DNA from: Bacteroides sp.
GTDB lineage: Bacteria > Bacteroidota > Bacteroidia > Bacteroidales > Bacteroidaceae
Reading direction: 5' to 3'
DNA length: 64,000 bases
NCBI GenBank assembly: GCA_021201335.1
Contig: JAJQFD010000017.1
Span: forward strand, 1-64,000
The notes beneath the pieces were generated by a model that worked only from the letters and a program-made list of their open reading frames with translations, did no database searches and was not told the DNA's origin. This document shows, piece by piece, positions 53,274-63,300 of this stretch. Each line of letters starts with the position of its first letter. Within the stretch, counting starts at the first letter, position 1. A program made the translations under genes and the position numbers.

Positions 53274-54374
53274 TTATTCCTCCCTCACCAACCTAATCAC
53301 CGTTATTTCCGGCCATGCTCCAAGCCTAAACGGTATTCCCACATGTCCAGTTCCAACGTTTACATATAATCCCCGCTTCCCTTCATAATACATACCGCCC
53401 CATTCTTTATAAAAGCGCGAGGAGAAAGAAAATCTTCCAATCTGAAACTGCAAAGCATGGGTATGTCCGGCCAGCATCAAGTCAACGTCCGAATCAGGAA
53501 GTACCTCCCGTCGCCAATGAGTCGGATTGTGGCTCAATAAGATTTTAAATAGCCCATCTGTCCCTTCTAAAGCTTTAGGTAAATCTGCATATTGAGAAAA
53601 AGGAGGTTCACCGTCATTCTCAACACCAATAAGGGCAATGCTATCCTTATCATTGTAAAGTGTTACATGGGCATTGTTCAATAATATCCATCCCATATCG
53701 GCTTCTCGTTTTTTCAGATCAGCCAGATTATTGATGCGGTCCTGTTTTCCTTTCCAGGGAAAATAAGGGCCAAAATCATGATTGCCTAGCACTGAATAAA
53801 CACCATCTCTTGCATGTAACTGACTCAAGACCGATTGCGAATACTCCAATTCGATAGCCCGGTGATTAACCAGGTCGCCTGTAAATACAATTAGATCCGA
53901 TTCTTGTTGATTGACGATATTTACCATTTGTTGAAGAGGCTGGGTATTTTTACCCCAACTTCCAACATGTAAATCAGATAAGAGAGTAATACGGTATCCA
54001 TTAAATCCCTGGGGCAAACGAGAGGAACTATAAGTTACCTGTCTGACTACAAATTTGTTTCTGCCAATGAAAGTTCCATACAATATTCCTACAACGTTGA
54101 GAAGTGCTAAAGCAATCCCAACATATAAAAAAGGTGTTGTTGACCATTTAAAGAAATAATGAAAGAGTAAGCCTATTAAAGAAAAGATTGTGAATACTAA
54201 TTTAGGGAATACAAATAATAAAAAAGCGATGGAGAACCAGCCACTACTATGACCCCTGGCAACTTCTTCACTGGCAAAATGTATTAAATAGATCATTCCA
54301 ACCAGTAGGAATAATGTAGGAATCCAATAGAGGATTTTAAGAAGAAAGTGTATATCAAGCCGGGATATATACAT
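53274..54374 (-). CDS. Membrane-anchored metallophosphoesterase (YkuE/YaeI-like)
   Basis: 366 residues. About four hydrophobic helices fill residues 10-120, then comes a calcineurin-like phosphoesterase domain with all metal motifs: LLSDLHVGSWG, FTGDLVNH, LGNHDFGP, LLSHNP and AGHTHALQF. Proteins of this layout hydrolyse membrane-associated phosphodiesters, including lipid A precursors or other phospholipids; the substrate is not clear here. No ribosome-coupled neighbour is seen, and the gene converges on the right end of the island. Confidence 0.88.
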   Translation of the reverse strand: MYISRLDIHFLLKILYWIPTLFLLVGMIYLIHFASEEVARGHSSGWFSIAFLLFVFPKLVFTIFSLIGLLFHYFFKWSTTPFLYVGIALALLNVVGILYGTFIGRNKFVVRQVTYSSSRLPQGFNGYRITLLSDLHVGSWGKNTQPLQQMVNIVNQQESDLIVFTGDLVNHRAIELEYSQSVLSQLHARDGVYSVLGNHDFGPYFPWKGKQDRINNLADLKKREADMGWILLNNAHVTLYNDKDSIALIGVENDGEPPFSQYADLPKALEGTDGLFKILLSHNPTHWRREVLPDSDVDLMLAGHTHALQFQIGRFSFSSRFYKEWGGMYYEGKRGLYVNVGTGHVGIPFRLGAWPEITVIRLVREE

Positions 54375-54635
54375 CCGATAAATATATATATCCGGTATAA
54401 AGAGTAAAGCGACTAAAACCAGAAAAAAAAACGTTGTGCCATAACTATCTGTTATAATTCATAAAAACAAAAAGAGGAAAGTATTGTTTCAGGGTATTTA
54501 AATTAAATTATATGCCAGTATTTTTCTTGCTTTAAACTTACCTCCAATAAAATTCTTAACCTCAAGTGATAAAACCCCTATTTCAATAGGCTGCAAATTT
54601 ACTATTTTAAATTGTGATCCAAAATTAATGCTAGT

Positions 54636-54812
54636 GGATATGCTGAGGAATAGTATTATGTGTATCCGATTCATTATGATATTTGTGATCCGGTGAAAGG
54701 CAATACATGGATCACTCAAACAGTAGGATGGATGATTGGAAATGGAAATCCTGGCGGTACTAGTGCGGAAGAACAAAAGCGGAACATACATATATTGTGC
54801 TGTAGAACAATA
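54636..54812 (+). pseudogene. Possible remnant of an unidentified gene
   Basis: One frame reads ASGYAEE, a TAG, then YYVYPIHYDICDPVKGNTWI and TQTVGWMIGNGNPGGTSAEE before it ends, with a composition like a real protein rather than random A+T-rich DNA. No start codon, ribosome-binding site or upstream coding part is seen. I do not recognise it. Confidence 0.25.
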
Positions 54813-54824
54813 ACTTAATTCCTT

Positions 54825-54861
54825 AAAAAAATATAGGCTGCCCGATTGGACAGCCTATATT
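54825..54861 (-). terminator. Terminator of the HU-like gene
   Basis: ATATAGGCTG / CAGCCTATAT, an inverted repeat with additional CC/GG pairing in the loop, followed on the minus strand by six T. Confidence 0.85.
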
Positions 54862-54886
54862 GACTCTTGGAAATCCGTTTACCTGT

Positions 54887-55399
54887 TTATGCTGCCGGAT
54901 CGACGAAATTATTATCGTTGTTACCTCCGTCATTATCACCGTTATTGTCTCCGGTGTTATTATTATCACTCGTACCGCTGAGTCCTTTCACTAAGCGATC
55001 AATATGAGTGAATTCGATGTCATTGAGTAAGGCACGAGTGCGAACTCCACCTACCGAAATGCTATATTCCGGTGTGAATTTAAGTACCAGACTGCCAAAC
55101 TGTGAAGGACGCACATCTTTCTTTTCGAGTACTCCCTTCCCTTTACTTCGTCCGTACACCGTAAATGTACCTAATCCATCAAGACGGATGGTGTGCCCTT
55201 CTTTAAGATGTACATTCATAAATTGTGGTAAACTATATAGAACCGCGGCAATATCCGCTTGTGTCACTGTAGTGGCTGTTGAGATCAGCTTACTCAATTC
55301 TTTCACATCCACAATTTTACCTGTTCTAACTATTTCTGGTCTCCATAATTGATTCCCATCTCTATCAGGCATGGGATCTTGTTTTTCTCTGTAATACAT
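54887..55399 (-). CDS. HU-like DNA-binding protein with an Asn/Asp/Gly-rich tail
   Basis: 170 residues. The core (about 30-125) follows the Bacteroidota HU-like family: VDVKELSKLISTATTVTQADIAAVLYSLPQFMNVHLKEGHTIRLDGLGTFTVYG, then strands up to SISVGGVRTRALLND. The conserved basic arm of classical HU is not obvious. The C-terminal 30 residues (SGTSDNNNTGDNNGDNDGGN) are a low-complexity acidic and Asn-rich tail. Binding and bending of DNA is expected from the family. It is a single gene with a promoter and terminator, and four tandem 23-base repeats lie about 220 bases upstream. Confidence 0.82.
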   Translation of the reverse strand: MYYREKQDPMPDRDGNQLWRPEIVRTGKIVDVKELSKLISTATTVTQADIAAVLYSLPQFMNVHLKEGHTIRLDGLGTFTVYGRSKGKGVLEKKDVRPSQFGSLVLKFTPEYSISVGGVRTRALLNDIEFTHIDRLVKGLSGTSDNNNTGDNNGDNDGGNNDNNFVDPAA

Positions 55400-55450
55400 A
55401 ATTTGTAAGTTTAATTAGTTATTGATTATTTTAAATTTGGATTTCCGACA

Positions 55451-55458
55451 CAAATATA
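55451..55458 (-). promoter_or_regulatory. -7 box of the HU-like gene
   Basis: CAAATATA on the plus strand reads TATATTTG on the minus strand, 51 bases before the start codon. Confidence 0.55.
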
Positions 55459-55618
55459 ATCATTATTGATCTAATGATAATATACTTGATAATGTTTTAG
55501 TGTTTTTTAACCATTTTGCAATTGTGTGAAATATAGTTTACAGTCAAATAAAAAATATATGTTATGAGATGAAATTGTAAACAGATGATTTACAAGAACT
55601 TATAAAATTGAAAAAGAG

Positions 55619-55701
55619 GGTATATAGCTAAGGGTGCCCAAGGTATATTACTAAGCACACCCAAGGTATATAACTAAAGGAGGTCTAGGTATATAACTAA
55701 G
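55619..55701. repeat. Four tandem 23-base repeats
   Basis: GGTATAT(A/T)(A/G)CTAA(G/A) occurs at 55619, 55642, 55665 and 55688, an exact 23-base period; the nine bases between copies vary. It lies in a 545-base non-coding region between the divergent HU-like and VOC genes. Outside the repeats I see only the HU -7 box there. Confidence 0.8.
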
Positions 55702-55989
55702 CATCGACTTAAAATACAGGTAAGATAAATATTTACATTATATTAAATGAATCAAATTACTGTTATTGAGTTTGTGTTCCTGGATTTATTAGTGTGTTAT
55801 CATGTATGCTAAATTCTGTTCTCATAATAAACGGGTAATAGTTTTCATTTTAAAATTTATAGCTCTGTTGCTATTCTTTTTCTCGAAGAAACGATCAGGT
55901 TCCGAAATTATATATTTATATTTGGGATTCCTGTTATTTGAGGAATGAAAAACCGTGTTTTATTTTCGAAACTTAAAAAAAATAATGTT

Positions 55990-56403
55990 ATGGATAATGA
56001 ACTGAAAATCAAAATGTACTCCTTTACGGTGGATTGCATAGAACCGCATGAATTGGGAAAATTCTATGCGGCGCTGCTCAACTGGGAAATAGGGTTCAAT
56101 GATGAAGAATATGCGTGGGTGTACCCACCGGGAACCCAACAGGGAGAGTATCCCGGTATTACGTTTCAAAGAAACCCCGAGTACAAACCCCCAGTATGGC
56201 CAACTGAGCCAGAGGCGCAACAGGTGATGGCGCATATAGACATCGCTGTCAATGATTTGGAAAAAGCGGTTCAATACGCGATTGATTGCGGGGCAACAAT
56301 GGCTGAGACACAATTCTCTGATGGTTGGAGAGTTATGTTCGACCCCGCCGGACATCCTTTTTGCTTATGCTTGATAAAACACATTTTTCCTACCAACGAA
56401 TAG
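55990..56403 (+). CDS. VOC-family (glyoxalase/bleomycin-resistance-like) protein
   Basis: About 137 residues from the ATG at 55990; an in-frame ATG 15 codons earlier is possible but adds a basic, unlike-family stretch. It is a single VOC module: KMYSFTVDCIEPHELGKFYAALLNWEI at the start and HIDIAVNDLEKAVQYAIDCGATMAE in the second half, ending in RVMFDPAGHPFCLCL. His and Glu metal-ligand positions are only partly kept, so activity is uncertain. Such proteins handle small reactive compounds or bind drugs. It is a single gene. Confidence 0.75.
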   Translation: MDNELKIKMYSFTVDCIEPHELGKFYAALLNWEIGFNDEEYAWVYPPGTQQGEYPGITFQRNPEYKPPVWPTEPEAQQVMAHIDIAVNDLEKAVQYAIDCGATMAETQFSDGWRVMFDPAGHPFCLCLIKHIFPTNE

Positions 56404-56502
56404 GAAAACGCCCTATCTACGTTCACACTAGCAAAAGTAGACCTCACCAAAATCTCCTTGTACATTGTGTGCAAGTGATATGAATCTTAAATAACATAAT
56501 AA

Positions 56503-56538
56503 TATCCCCTGTTTTCTACAAAGAAGCAGGGGATTTTA
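56503..56538 (+). terminator. Terminator after the VOC gene
   Basis: ATCCCCTG / CAGGGGAT stem followed by TTTT. Confidence 0.7.
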
Positions 56539-56614
56539 TTATCCGCACTAAAACATTCAACCAGACGGAAATCAACTTTGGTTCTTTTATAACCAATTGT
56601 AGTCTCTTTTTCCT

Positions 56615-56622
56615 TATTTTTG
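56615..56622 (+). promoter_or_regulatory. -7 box of the pectate lyase gene
   Basis: TATTTTTG fits TAnnTTTG, 73 bases before the start codon; a TTG at 56597 may serve as a weak -33 element. Confidence 0.5.
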
Positions 56623-56695
56623 CTTAACACTGATTACATCGGCCCCTAAAATCCGTCTTTACAATATATTTAATCAGAATTTAATTTTTAAGGTA

Positions 56696-58381
56696 ATGAA
56701 GAAAAAACTTTTTGCAGGAATCTTAGCCATATCCCTGACTATTCCTTTTACTGAGATAAGCGCTCAGTATCCCAAAATCCCGAAAGATGTGCAGGAAGCC
56801 ACCAAAAAGATGATGGATGAAACTACACGGAAATCTGATGAGGCTTGGGCCAAGGCACTTCCCATTGTAGAAAAAGAAGCGAAGGAAGGACGGCCTTATA
56901 TTCCCTGGGCTGCTCGTCCCACAGATCTTCCGCAAGCAAAAATACCAGCTTTTCCGGGAGCTGAAGGAGGAGGAATGTTTAGCTTTGGCGGTCGTGGCGG
57001 TAAAGTAATTACAGTTACTAACCTGAATGACAGTGGTCCAGGTTCTTTCCGTGAGGCTTGCGAAATAGGTGGAGCCCGTATTGTGGTATTCAATGTAGCT
57101 GGTATTATCCGATTGAAGAGCCCACTCATTGTTCGTGCTCCTTATATAACTATTGCAGGACAAACAGCTCCTGGTGATGGTGTTTGTATTGCCGGAGAAT
57201 CCTTTTGGGTTGACACACACGATGTGGTTGTGCGCCATATGCGTTTCCGTCGGGGAGAAACCTATGTTGGACGCCGGGATGACTCATTTGGTGGAAATCC
57301 TGTAGGAAACATTATGATCGATCATTGTTCAACCAGTTGGGGATTGGATGAAAACATCTCTTTCTACCGTCACATGTTTGATCCGGGAGATGGAAGCAAG
57401 GAATTAAAGCTACCAACCGTAAACGTAACGATTCAAAATACCATTTCTTCACAGGCGCTGGATACTTACAACCATGCTTTTGGTAGCACACTGGGAGGTG
57501 AAAACTGTTCTTTCATGCGCAACCTTTGGGCGAGTAATGCCGGACGTAACCCGTCAATCGGCTGGAATGGCGTATTTAATTTTGTGAACAATGTATTGTA
57601 CAACTGGGTACACCGTTCGGTAGATGGTGGTGACTATACTGCTTTATATAATATCATCAACAACTATTACAAGCCAGGTCCGTTAACCCCCAAAAGTCCT
57701 GTAGGACATCGTTTGATTAAGCCAGAATCAGGTCGCAGTAAATTGGGTTATAAAGTATATGGCCGTGTGTATTGCAACGGAAACATTGTAGAAGGCAATG
57801 AAGCGGTAACCAAAGATAACTGGGCTGGTGGCGTACAGGTAGAAGGTCTGCCAAATACTGGTCAGTACACCGATAATATGAAATGGAACGAACCTTTCCC
57901 TATGCCGCATCTTACAATAATGTCGGCGAAAGAAAGCTACAACTACGTGTTAAAAAATGTGGGTGCTACTCTTCCCAAAAGAGATATCGTAGATGAACGG
58001 GTATTGAATGAAGTAAAAACGGGTAAACCTTACTATGTAGAAGGATTGGATCCGAATTCATTCTATCAGTTTGAACATCGTCGTCTACCAGCTGATTCTT
58101 ATAAAAAAGGTATTATCACCGATATATCTCAGGTAGGTGGTTATCCCGAATATAAAGGCACTCCTTATGTAGATACCGATGGCGATGGTATGCCCGATGC
58201 ATGGGAAAAAGCGAACGGACTGGATCCTAATGATCCGTCAGATGCCAATAAAGATTGTACTGGTGATGGATATACCAACATTGAAAAGTATATTAACGGT
58301 ATAAGTACCAAGAAAAAAACAGATTGGACAAATCTGAAGAATAACAAGGATACATTGGCGGAAAAAGGTAAATTAATGTAA
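56696..58381 (+). CDS. Secreted pectate lyase (polysaccharide lyase family 1-like)
   Basis: 561 residues with a signal peptide (to EISAQ). The parallel beta-helix begins at FPGAEGGGMFSFGGRGGKVITVTNLNDSGPGSFREA, followed by IVVFNVAGIIRL, the DDSFGGNPVGNIMIDHCSTSWGLDENISFYR stretch (Ca-binding Asp and active-site His region) and NLWASNAGRNPSIGWNG. The C-terminus has a thrombospondin-3-like calcium motif (DTDGDGMPDAWEKANGLDPNDP). It cleaves polygalacturonate-type pectin by beta-elimination. With the adjacent DUF3826 gene it forms a small pectin unit, about 12 kb from the mirrored susCD arms and separated from them by the island. Confidence 0.88.
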   Translation: MKKKLFAGILAISLTIPFTEISAQYPKIPKDVQEATKKMMDETTRKSDEAWAKALPIVEKEAKEGRPYIPWAARPTDLPQAKIPAFPGAEGGGMFSFGGRGGKVITVTNLNDSGPGSFREACEIGGARIVVFNVAGIIRLKSPLIVRAPYITIAGQTAPGDGVCIAGESFWVDTHDVVVRHMRFRRGETYVGRRDDSFGGNPVGNIMIDHCSTSWGLDENISFYRHMFDPGDGSKELKLPTVNVTIQNTISSQALDTYNHAFGSTLGGENCSFMRNLWASNAGRNPSIGWNGVFNFVNNVLYNWVHRSVDGGDYTALYNIINNYYKPGPLTPKSPVGHRLIKPESGRSKLGYKVYGRVYCNGNIVEGNEAVTKDNWAGGVQVEGLPNTGQYTDNMKWNEPFPMPHLTIMSAKESYNYVLKNVGATLPKRDIVDERVLNEVKTGKPYYVEGLDPNSFYQFEHRRLPADSYKKGIITDISQVGGYPEYKGTPYVDTDGDGMPDAWEKANGLDPNDPSDANKDCTGDGYTNIEKYINGISTKKKTDWTNLKNNKDTLAEKGKLM

Positions 58382-58453
58382 ATAAGAATCACTAAAAACT
58401 GCGCTGTTGAGAAACCTGCAGAATAGGATGAATGAATTTAAAATGAATGAAAG

Positions 58454-59119
58454 ATGAGATTACAAAAAATATTATTTGCCTTTTTATTATTTATTCCATG
58501 CGCACTGTTTGCTGTTGATCTGAATAAGGAGGGACGTGATCCGAAATATGTAGAATCAATAGTAAACCGTTCACAAAAGATTGTGGATAAATTGGGAATA
58601 ACAGATGCAAAATCTTCTGAGGCAGTTCGCAATATCATAGCTAACCGCTATTTTGAGCTAAATGATATTTACGAAGTACGAGATGCGAAAGTAAAGCAAA
58701 TCAAAGAATCTACGCTAGAAGGGGATGCAAAAAGCGAAGCATTGAAAGTTGCTGAGTATGAAAAAGATGCAGCTCTTTACCGTTCTCATTTTGCTTTTCC
58801 AGCAGCTTTATCGCTTTATTTGGATGCCAAGCAGATTGATGCAGTAAAAGACGGTATGACTTATGGAGTAGTAGACGTAACATATACTGCTACACTCGAT
58901 ATGATTCCGTCTTTGACTGACGAAGAAAAAGCACAGATTTATGCCTGGTTAGTAGAAGCCCGCGAATTTGCCATGGATGCTGAAAATTCTAACAAGAAAC
59001 ACGAAGCATTTGGTAAATACAAAGGACGCATAAACAACTATCTTTCTCAAAGAGGATATAATTTAACTCAGGAAAGAGATGCATGGTATAAACGTATAGA
59101 AGAAAGAAAAAATAAATAA
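58454..59119 (+). CDS. DUF3826 secreted protein
   Basis: 221 residues with a signal peptide (to ALFAVD). The mature part is largely helical (KYVESIVNRSQKIVDKLGITDAKSSEAVRNIIANRYFELNDIY) and matches DUF3826, a Bacteroidota family found next to pectin lyase and rhamnogalacturonan genes. Function is unknown; it may help bind or process pectic oligosaccharides. It starts 72 bases after the pectate lyase gene and ends in a strong terminator, so the two are likely one operon. Confidence 0.8.
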   Translation: MRLQKILFAFLLFIPCALFAVDLNKEGRDPKYVESIVNRSQKIVDKLGITDAKSSEAVRNIIANRYFELNDIYEVRDAKVKQIKESTLEGDAKSEALKVAEYEKDAALYRSHFAFPAALSLYLDAKQIDAVKDGMTYGVVDVTYTATLDMIPSLTDEEKAQIYAWLVEAREFAMDAENSNKKHEAFGKYKGRINNYLSQRGYNLTQERDAWYKRIEERKNK

Positions 59120-59151
59120 TTACATGTTACATTTTTGTTAGTACAAAGAAT

Positions 59152-59180
59152 AGCCCGATGAGAATCGGGCTGTTTTTTTT
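59152..59180 (+). terminator. Terminator of the pectate lyase operon
   Basis: AGCCCGAT / ATCGGGCT around a GAGA tetraloop, then eight T. The CGATGAGAATCG core is shared with the terminator at 9542-9576. Confidence 0.9.
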
Positions 59181-59299
59181 AAACCCCTGTATTAAGATAG
59201 ATTTTAAACCTTAATTGTTTAATATTATACCATTATTGGTCATAAAATGTGTAATTTTCGGTGTTGAATTTCTATTAATCATTTTAATTGTTAATTGTC

Positions 59300-59869
59300 A
59301 TGAAAAAAAGATTTTTAAATTGTCTGGCATTTGCTCTTTTATCTTTTGTGCTGGTTTCCTGTGGTTCGAAAGAACAGAAAGTCCTGACTGTCTATTATTC
59401 TCATTGGGGAAACACTGATATCCTCGCCGACATGATTCATCAATCAGTTGGGGGTGATATCTTTCGTATTGAATTAGAAAATCCATATCCTGCCGAAGGT
59501 ACACATGCAGCAGTACAAAAAGATATTGATGCTGGAACGATGCCAGTTCTGAAAAATAAAGTGAATAACCTGGATTCGTATGACATCATTTTTATTGGAA
59601 CACCCAACTGGTTCAGTACGATGTCTCTTCCGGTAGAAGCATTTCTGCAGGAAAATACCCTTTCAGGTAAAACAGTGATTCCTTTTGCTACCTATGGTGG
59701 AAGTGCGGGCAACACCTTAACCGATATTGCAAAAGCTATACCCAACGCTCATGTCCTGGATGGTTTCGCAGTGAGTGGAGATGAAGTAAAACAATCCAAA
59801 GAAGCTGTTCAGGAAAGAATGGATCAATGGATCAATGCACTACCGCTGGAACTGAAAGCTAAAAAATAG
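59300..59869 (+). CDS. Flavodoxin-like lipoprotein
   Basis: About 189 residues from the ATG at 59300 (an upstream TTG adds only four residues). The lipobox is LLSFVLVSC. The FMN-binding loop reads YYSHWGNTDILADMI, followed by IFIGTPNWFSTMSLPVEAFL and FATYGGSAGNTLTDI, typical of the flavodoxin_4-like group. Being lipid-anchored, it would act outside the cytoplasm, perhaps in periplasmic electron transfer. It is a single gene with a terminator. Confidence 0.85.
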   Translation: MKKRFLNCLAFALLSFVLVSCGSKEQKVLTVYYSHWGNTDILADMIHQSVGGDIFRIELENPYPAEGTHAAVQKDIDAGTMPVLKNKVNNLDSYDIIFIGTPNWFSTMSLPVEAFLQENTLSGKTVIPFATYGGSAGNTLTDIAKAIPNAHVLDGFAVSGDEVKQSKEAVQERMDQWINALPLELKAKK

Positions 59870-59898
59870 AAACATTTACATATCATATCATTGTATAG

Positions 59899-59934
59899 AA
59901 AAGACTGTCTCTTTAGAGGGGGCAGTCTTTTTTC
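59899..59934 (+). terminator. Terminator of the flavodoxin gene
   Basis: AAAAGACTG / CAGTCTTTT with a GGGG/TCTC extension in the stem, followed by a T-run. Confidence 0.8.
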
Positions 59935-60366
59935 TTTTTAATCCTTTCTACCTTCACATCCATTTTACCTAGATTCACTCTGTCAGGCTTGCAGCCTTAG
60001 TTCTTTTCTACAGTTGTGATAACATACAGCCGTCATCACATATGCAGATATTCAAAAGTCAGTGAAGATCCTTCAAGAGAAATAAATGTATATCAAATTC
60101 ATACTCATAGCGAGGATGATTTATTGTTTCATATATTGTTGATATTCATCTATTTAAATAGAATATTATTCCTATTATGTATTATAATGGTTCAATAGTC
60201 TTGTTTTAATTTTAAAAATATGTTACTTTGCAAGTGTTTCCGATTGGATAAATAATCAAACAAACAAAATTGCAATTATTATGACAGACACATCGTAAGG
60301 TTATGCTTCCTTAAACAATTAATTTTTAAGCATCAAGGTCAATTTACATCACAAAATTTAGAAGTT
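59935..60366. other. Intergenic region with the third susC promoter
   Basis: About 430 A+T-rich bases. A TTG at 60201-60203 and TTACTTTG at 60223-60230, 19 bases apart, are a good -33/-7 pair for susC, with a leader of about 130 bases. The rest has no gene or hairpin I can support. Confidence 0.45.
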
Positions 60367-63300
60367 ATGAACGTAATTCAAATTAAAGTGGCGATTTCCA
60401 GAAGTAAGTCGTCAAGGAAGATTCTTGTCTTTATGGCAATAGTCTTTATCTGCAATTTCAACAGTGTAAGCATTGCTTCGGATAATCTTAGCTTACATAA
60501 TGTTGATGTAACCCGCCAAACGAATCAAATATCCGGGAAAATTATAGATGAAAGTGGAGAGGGTCTAGCTGGTGTTACCATTGCTATAAAAGGAGGAAGT
60601 ACAGGAACCATTTCAGATTTCGAGGGTAATTATACTCTCAATTCAGTTCCTTCCAATGCAACATTGATCTTTAGTTATTTAGGTTATCAATCCCAAGAGA
60701 TTCCTGTGAATGGGCGTACCATTATCAATGTTACCTTAGGTGAAGATACACAGGTATTAGGTGAAGTGGTAGTGACTGCTTTGGGTATAAAACGACAAAA
60801 AAGAGCGTTAGGTTACGCAACCACCGATCTTAGTGGCGATAATTTCACAGAAGTACGTGATCCTAACTTAGGAAACGCACTGACCGGAAAAATTGCAGGA
60901 GTAAGTGTAGCCGGAAATTCCACAGGAATAGGAGGCAGTAGCCGTGTAATAATAAGGGGTAACTCCTCACTCACCGGAAATAATCAACCCCTGTATATTA
61001 TTGATGGTGTACCATTTGACAATACCAATTTTGGAAATGCCGGCCAATGGGGAGGAATGGATTTAGGAGACGGGCTTTCTAATATTAATCCAGATGATAT
61101 TGCGGACGTACAAATATTAAAAGGTGCAGCAGCATCTGCACTGTATGGCTACCGGGGTGGTAATGGTGTGATTATGATCACCACGAAATCAGGAAAAGAC
61201 CAGCAGGGAATAGGCATTGAAATAAATAATAATCTTACTTTCAATACAATCTACGACTACAGAGACTTCCAGAAAGTATACGGACAGGGAACACAGGGAG
61301 GTAAACCAACCACCCAAGAAGCCGCTTATCAAACTTACAATTCAAGTTGGGGGGCTGTGATGGATGGAAGTGGTGCTGTAAATAGATTAGGAGAGAATTA
61401 TCCATATCGATATGTGGATAATTGGGATCATTTCTATAGAACAGGAGTGAGTAACCAGACGTCTGCATCTATCAGCGGCAGCGACAAAAAGTCATCTTAC
61501 CGTTTGGGGCTCTCTAACTCTGTAGAACGCTCCGTTTTACCCAACGCAGGAACCAGCCAGCAAGGTATCAATTTTAACGGAACCTATAATATCACTTCAA
61601 AATTATCAGCCACACTGAATGCGAATTATGTATTCGAAAAAGTGAAAGGAAGAGCCAACCTGTCTGACGGAAACGGGAATGTAAATGCTACGTTGATGTA
61701 CCTGGCCAATTCATACGATGTCAGATGGTTGGCGGGTGAAGTGGATGAAAATGGAAAAGAGCTTCAACCCGGTAACAATGTATATTTCAATAATCCTTAT
61801 TTCTTGCAGTATCGCAAACACAATGAGACAAACAGAAACAGGCTCACCGGTGGTCTTACTTTGCGTTATGATGTTACAGATTGGTTGTATGCGCAAGGTC
61901 AGGTAACCCGGGATGGATATATCTTTAATTTTGAGCAGACCCAACCTAAAGGTGCTGCCGCGGACCCTGACGGGTACGTAAACGAGTATGAAAGGAATTT
62001 CTCGGAAATAAATGTCAATTATTTGATTGGCTTTCTTAAAAAGTTCGGTGATTTCAATGTTTCTGCCAATGTCGGAGGGAATATACAGAAGAATGTAACC
62101 AAGACATATGGAACACATGATAATATCAGGCCATTTGTTATAGATGGCTCTACAGCTACCAGCAATGTGGCTGCCGGAACTCGAACTTTCCGGAAAATAT
62201 ACAGTGAATACCGTGTTAATTCCATCTATGCCACTGCTGAACTGGGGTATAAAGAGTTCTTATTTCTGAACCTTACAGGACGTAATGACTGGTTTTCAAC
62301 TTTAAATCCGGATGACAACAGCTATTTCTACCCTTCCGTAAGTTTAAGTTATATGTTTAGTGACCATTTTAAAATGCCGGACTGGTTCACATCCGGAAAG
62401 TTGAGGGTATCTTATGCATCTTCCTCGAATGGTACAACACCCTATCAAACGGCTTTAGCATATTCCATCCGTGATTTTGAAACGAATGGACAAACACTTG
62501 GTACCATCAATAACAGCGTCCTTCCGAATGCTTACTTGAAGCCTGTACAAATTTCGGAATGGGAAGTGGGTACCAATCTTCAGTTTTTTAATAACCGGCT
62601 GGGGCTTGACCTATCCGTATACCAGAAAAAAACAACGGATGACATTGTACAGGTATCTACCAGTTCTGCCTCAGGATACAGTTCTGCTATGATGAACATC
62701 GGGAAAATTCGTAATACAGGTGTCGAAGTTTTATTATATGGCGTACCAGTTAATACCAACGATTTCAGATGGAATACATCTATAAATTTAGCACATAATA
62801 GCAGTAAGGTATTAGATCTGGGAGGAGCAAACTCCATGACCATTGACGGAGCGATAGCCAATGGTGGGGGAGCAACCGTCCAGAATATCAAAGGTGAACC
62901 TTATGGGCAAATCGTAGGTTACAAGTATCTTAGAGATGAGAGTGGAAACAAGGTATTTGACTCGGAAGGTCTTCCTCTAAGAACAGAAAAGCAGGAGGTT
63001 CTGGGTAATGGAGTTTATAAACTAACAGGAGGATTTAAAAACGATTTTTCATACAAGAATTTCTCTTTGTCTTTTCTACTTGATTTCAAATTCGGAGCTA
63101 AACTGTTTTCCGGAACAAATTATAACTTATATTCCACCGGTCTCCATAAAAATACCTTGGAAGGACGTGAAAATGGTATCACAGGCAAAGGTGTGAATCA
63201 AGCCGGTGAAACCAATACTGTAAGCGTAGATGCTCAAACATATTGGCAGCGCGTTGCAAGCTATTCAATCACTGAAGAATTTGTTTACAGTGCGGATTTC

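Noticed and set aside
54498..54791. 97-codon open frame on the minus strand
   Set aside because: It is antisense to the more protein-like plus-strand remnant, has no ribosome-binding site and no recognisable motif.
55619..55701. CRISPR array
   Set aside because: Repeats are 14 bases with nine-base gaps, too short for spacers, and no cas genes are near. The same holds for 17041-17106 and 27454-27557.
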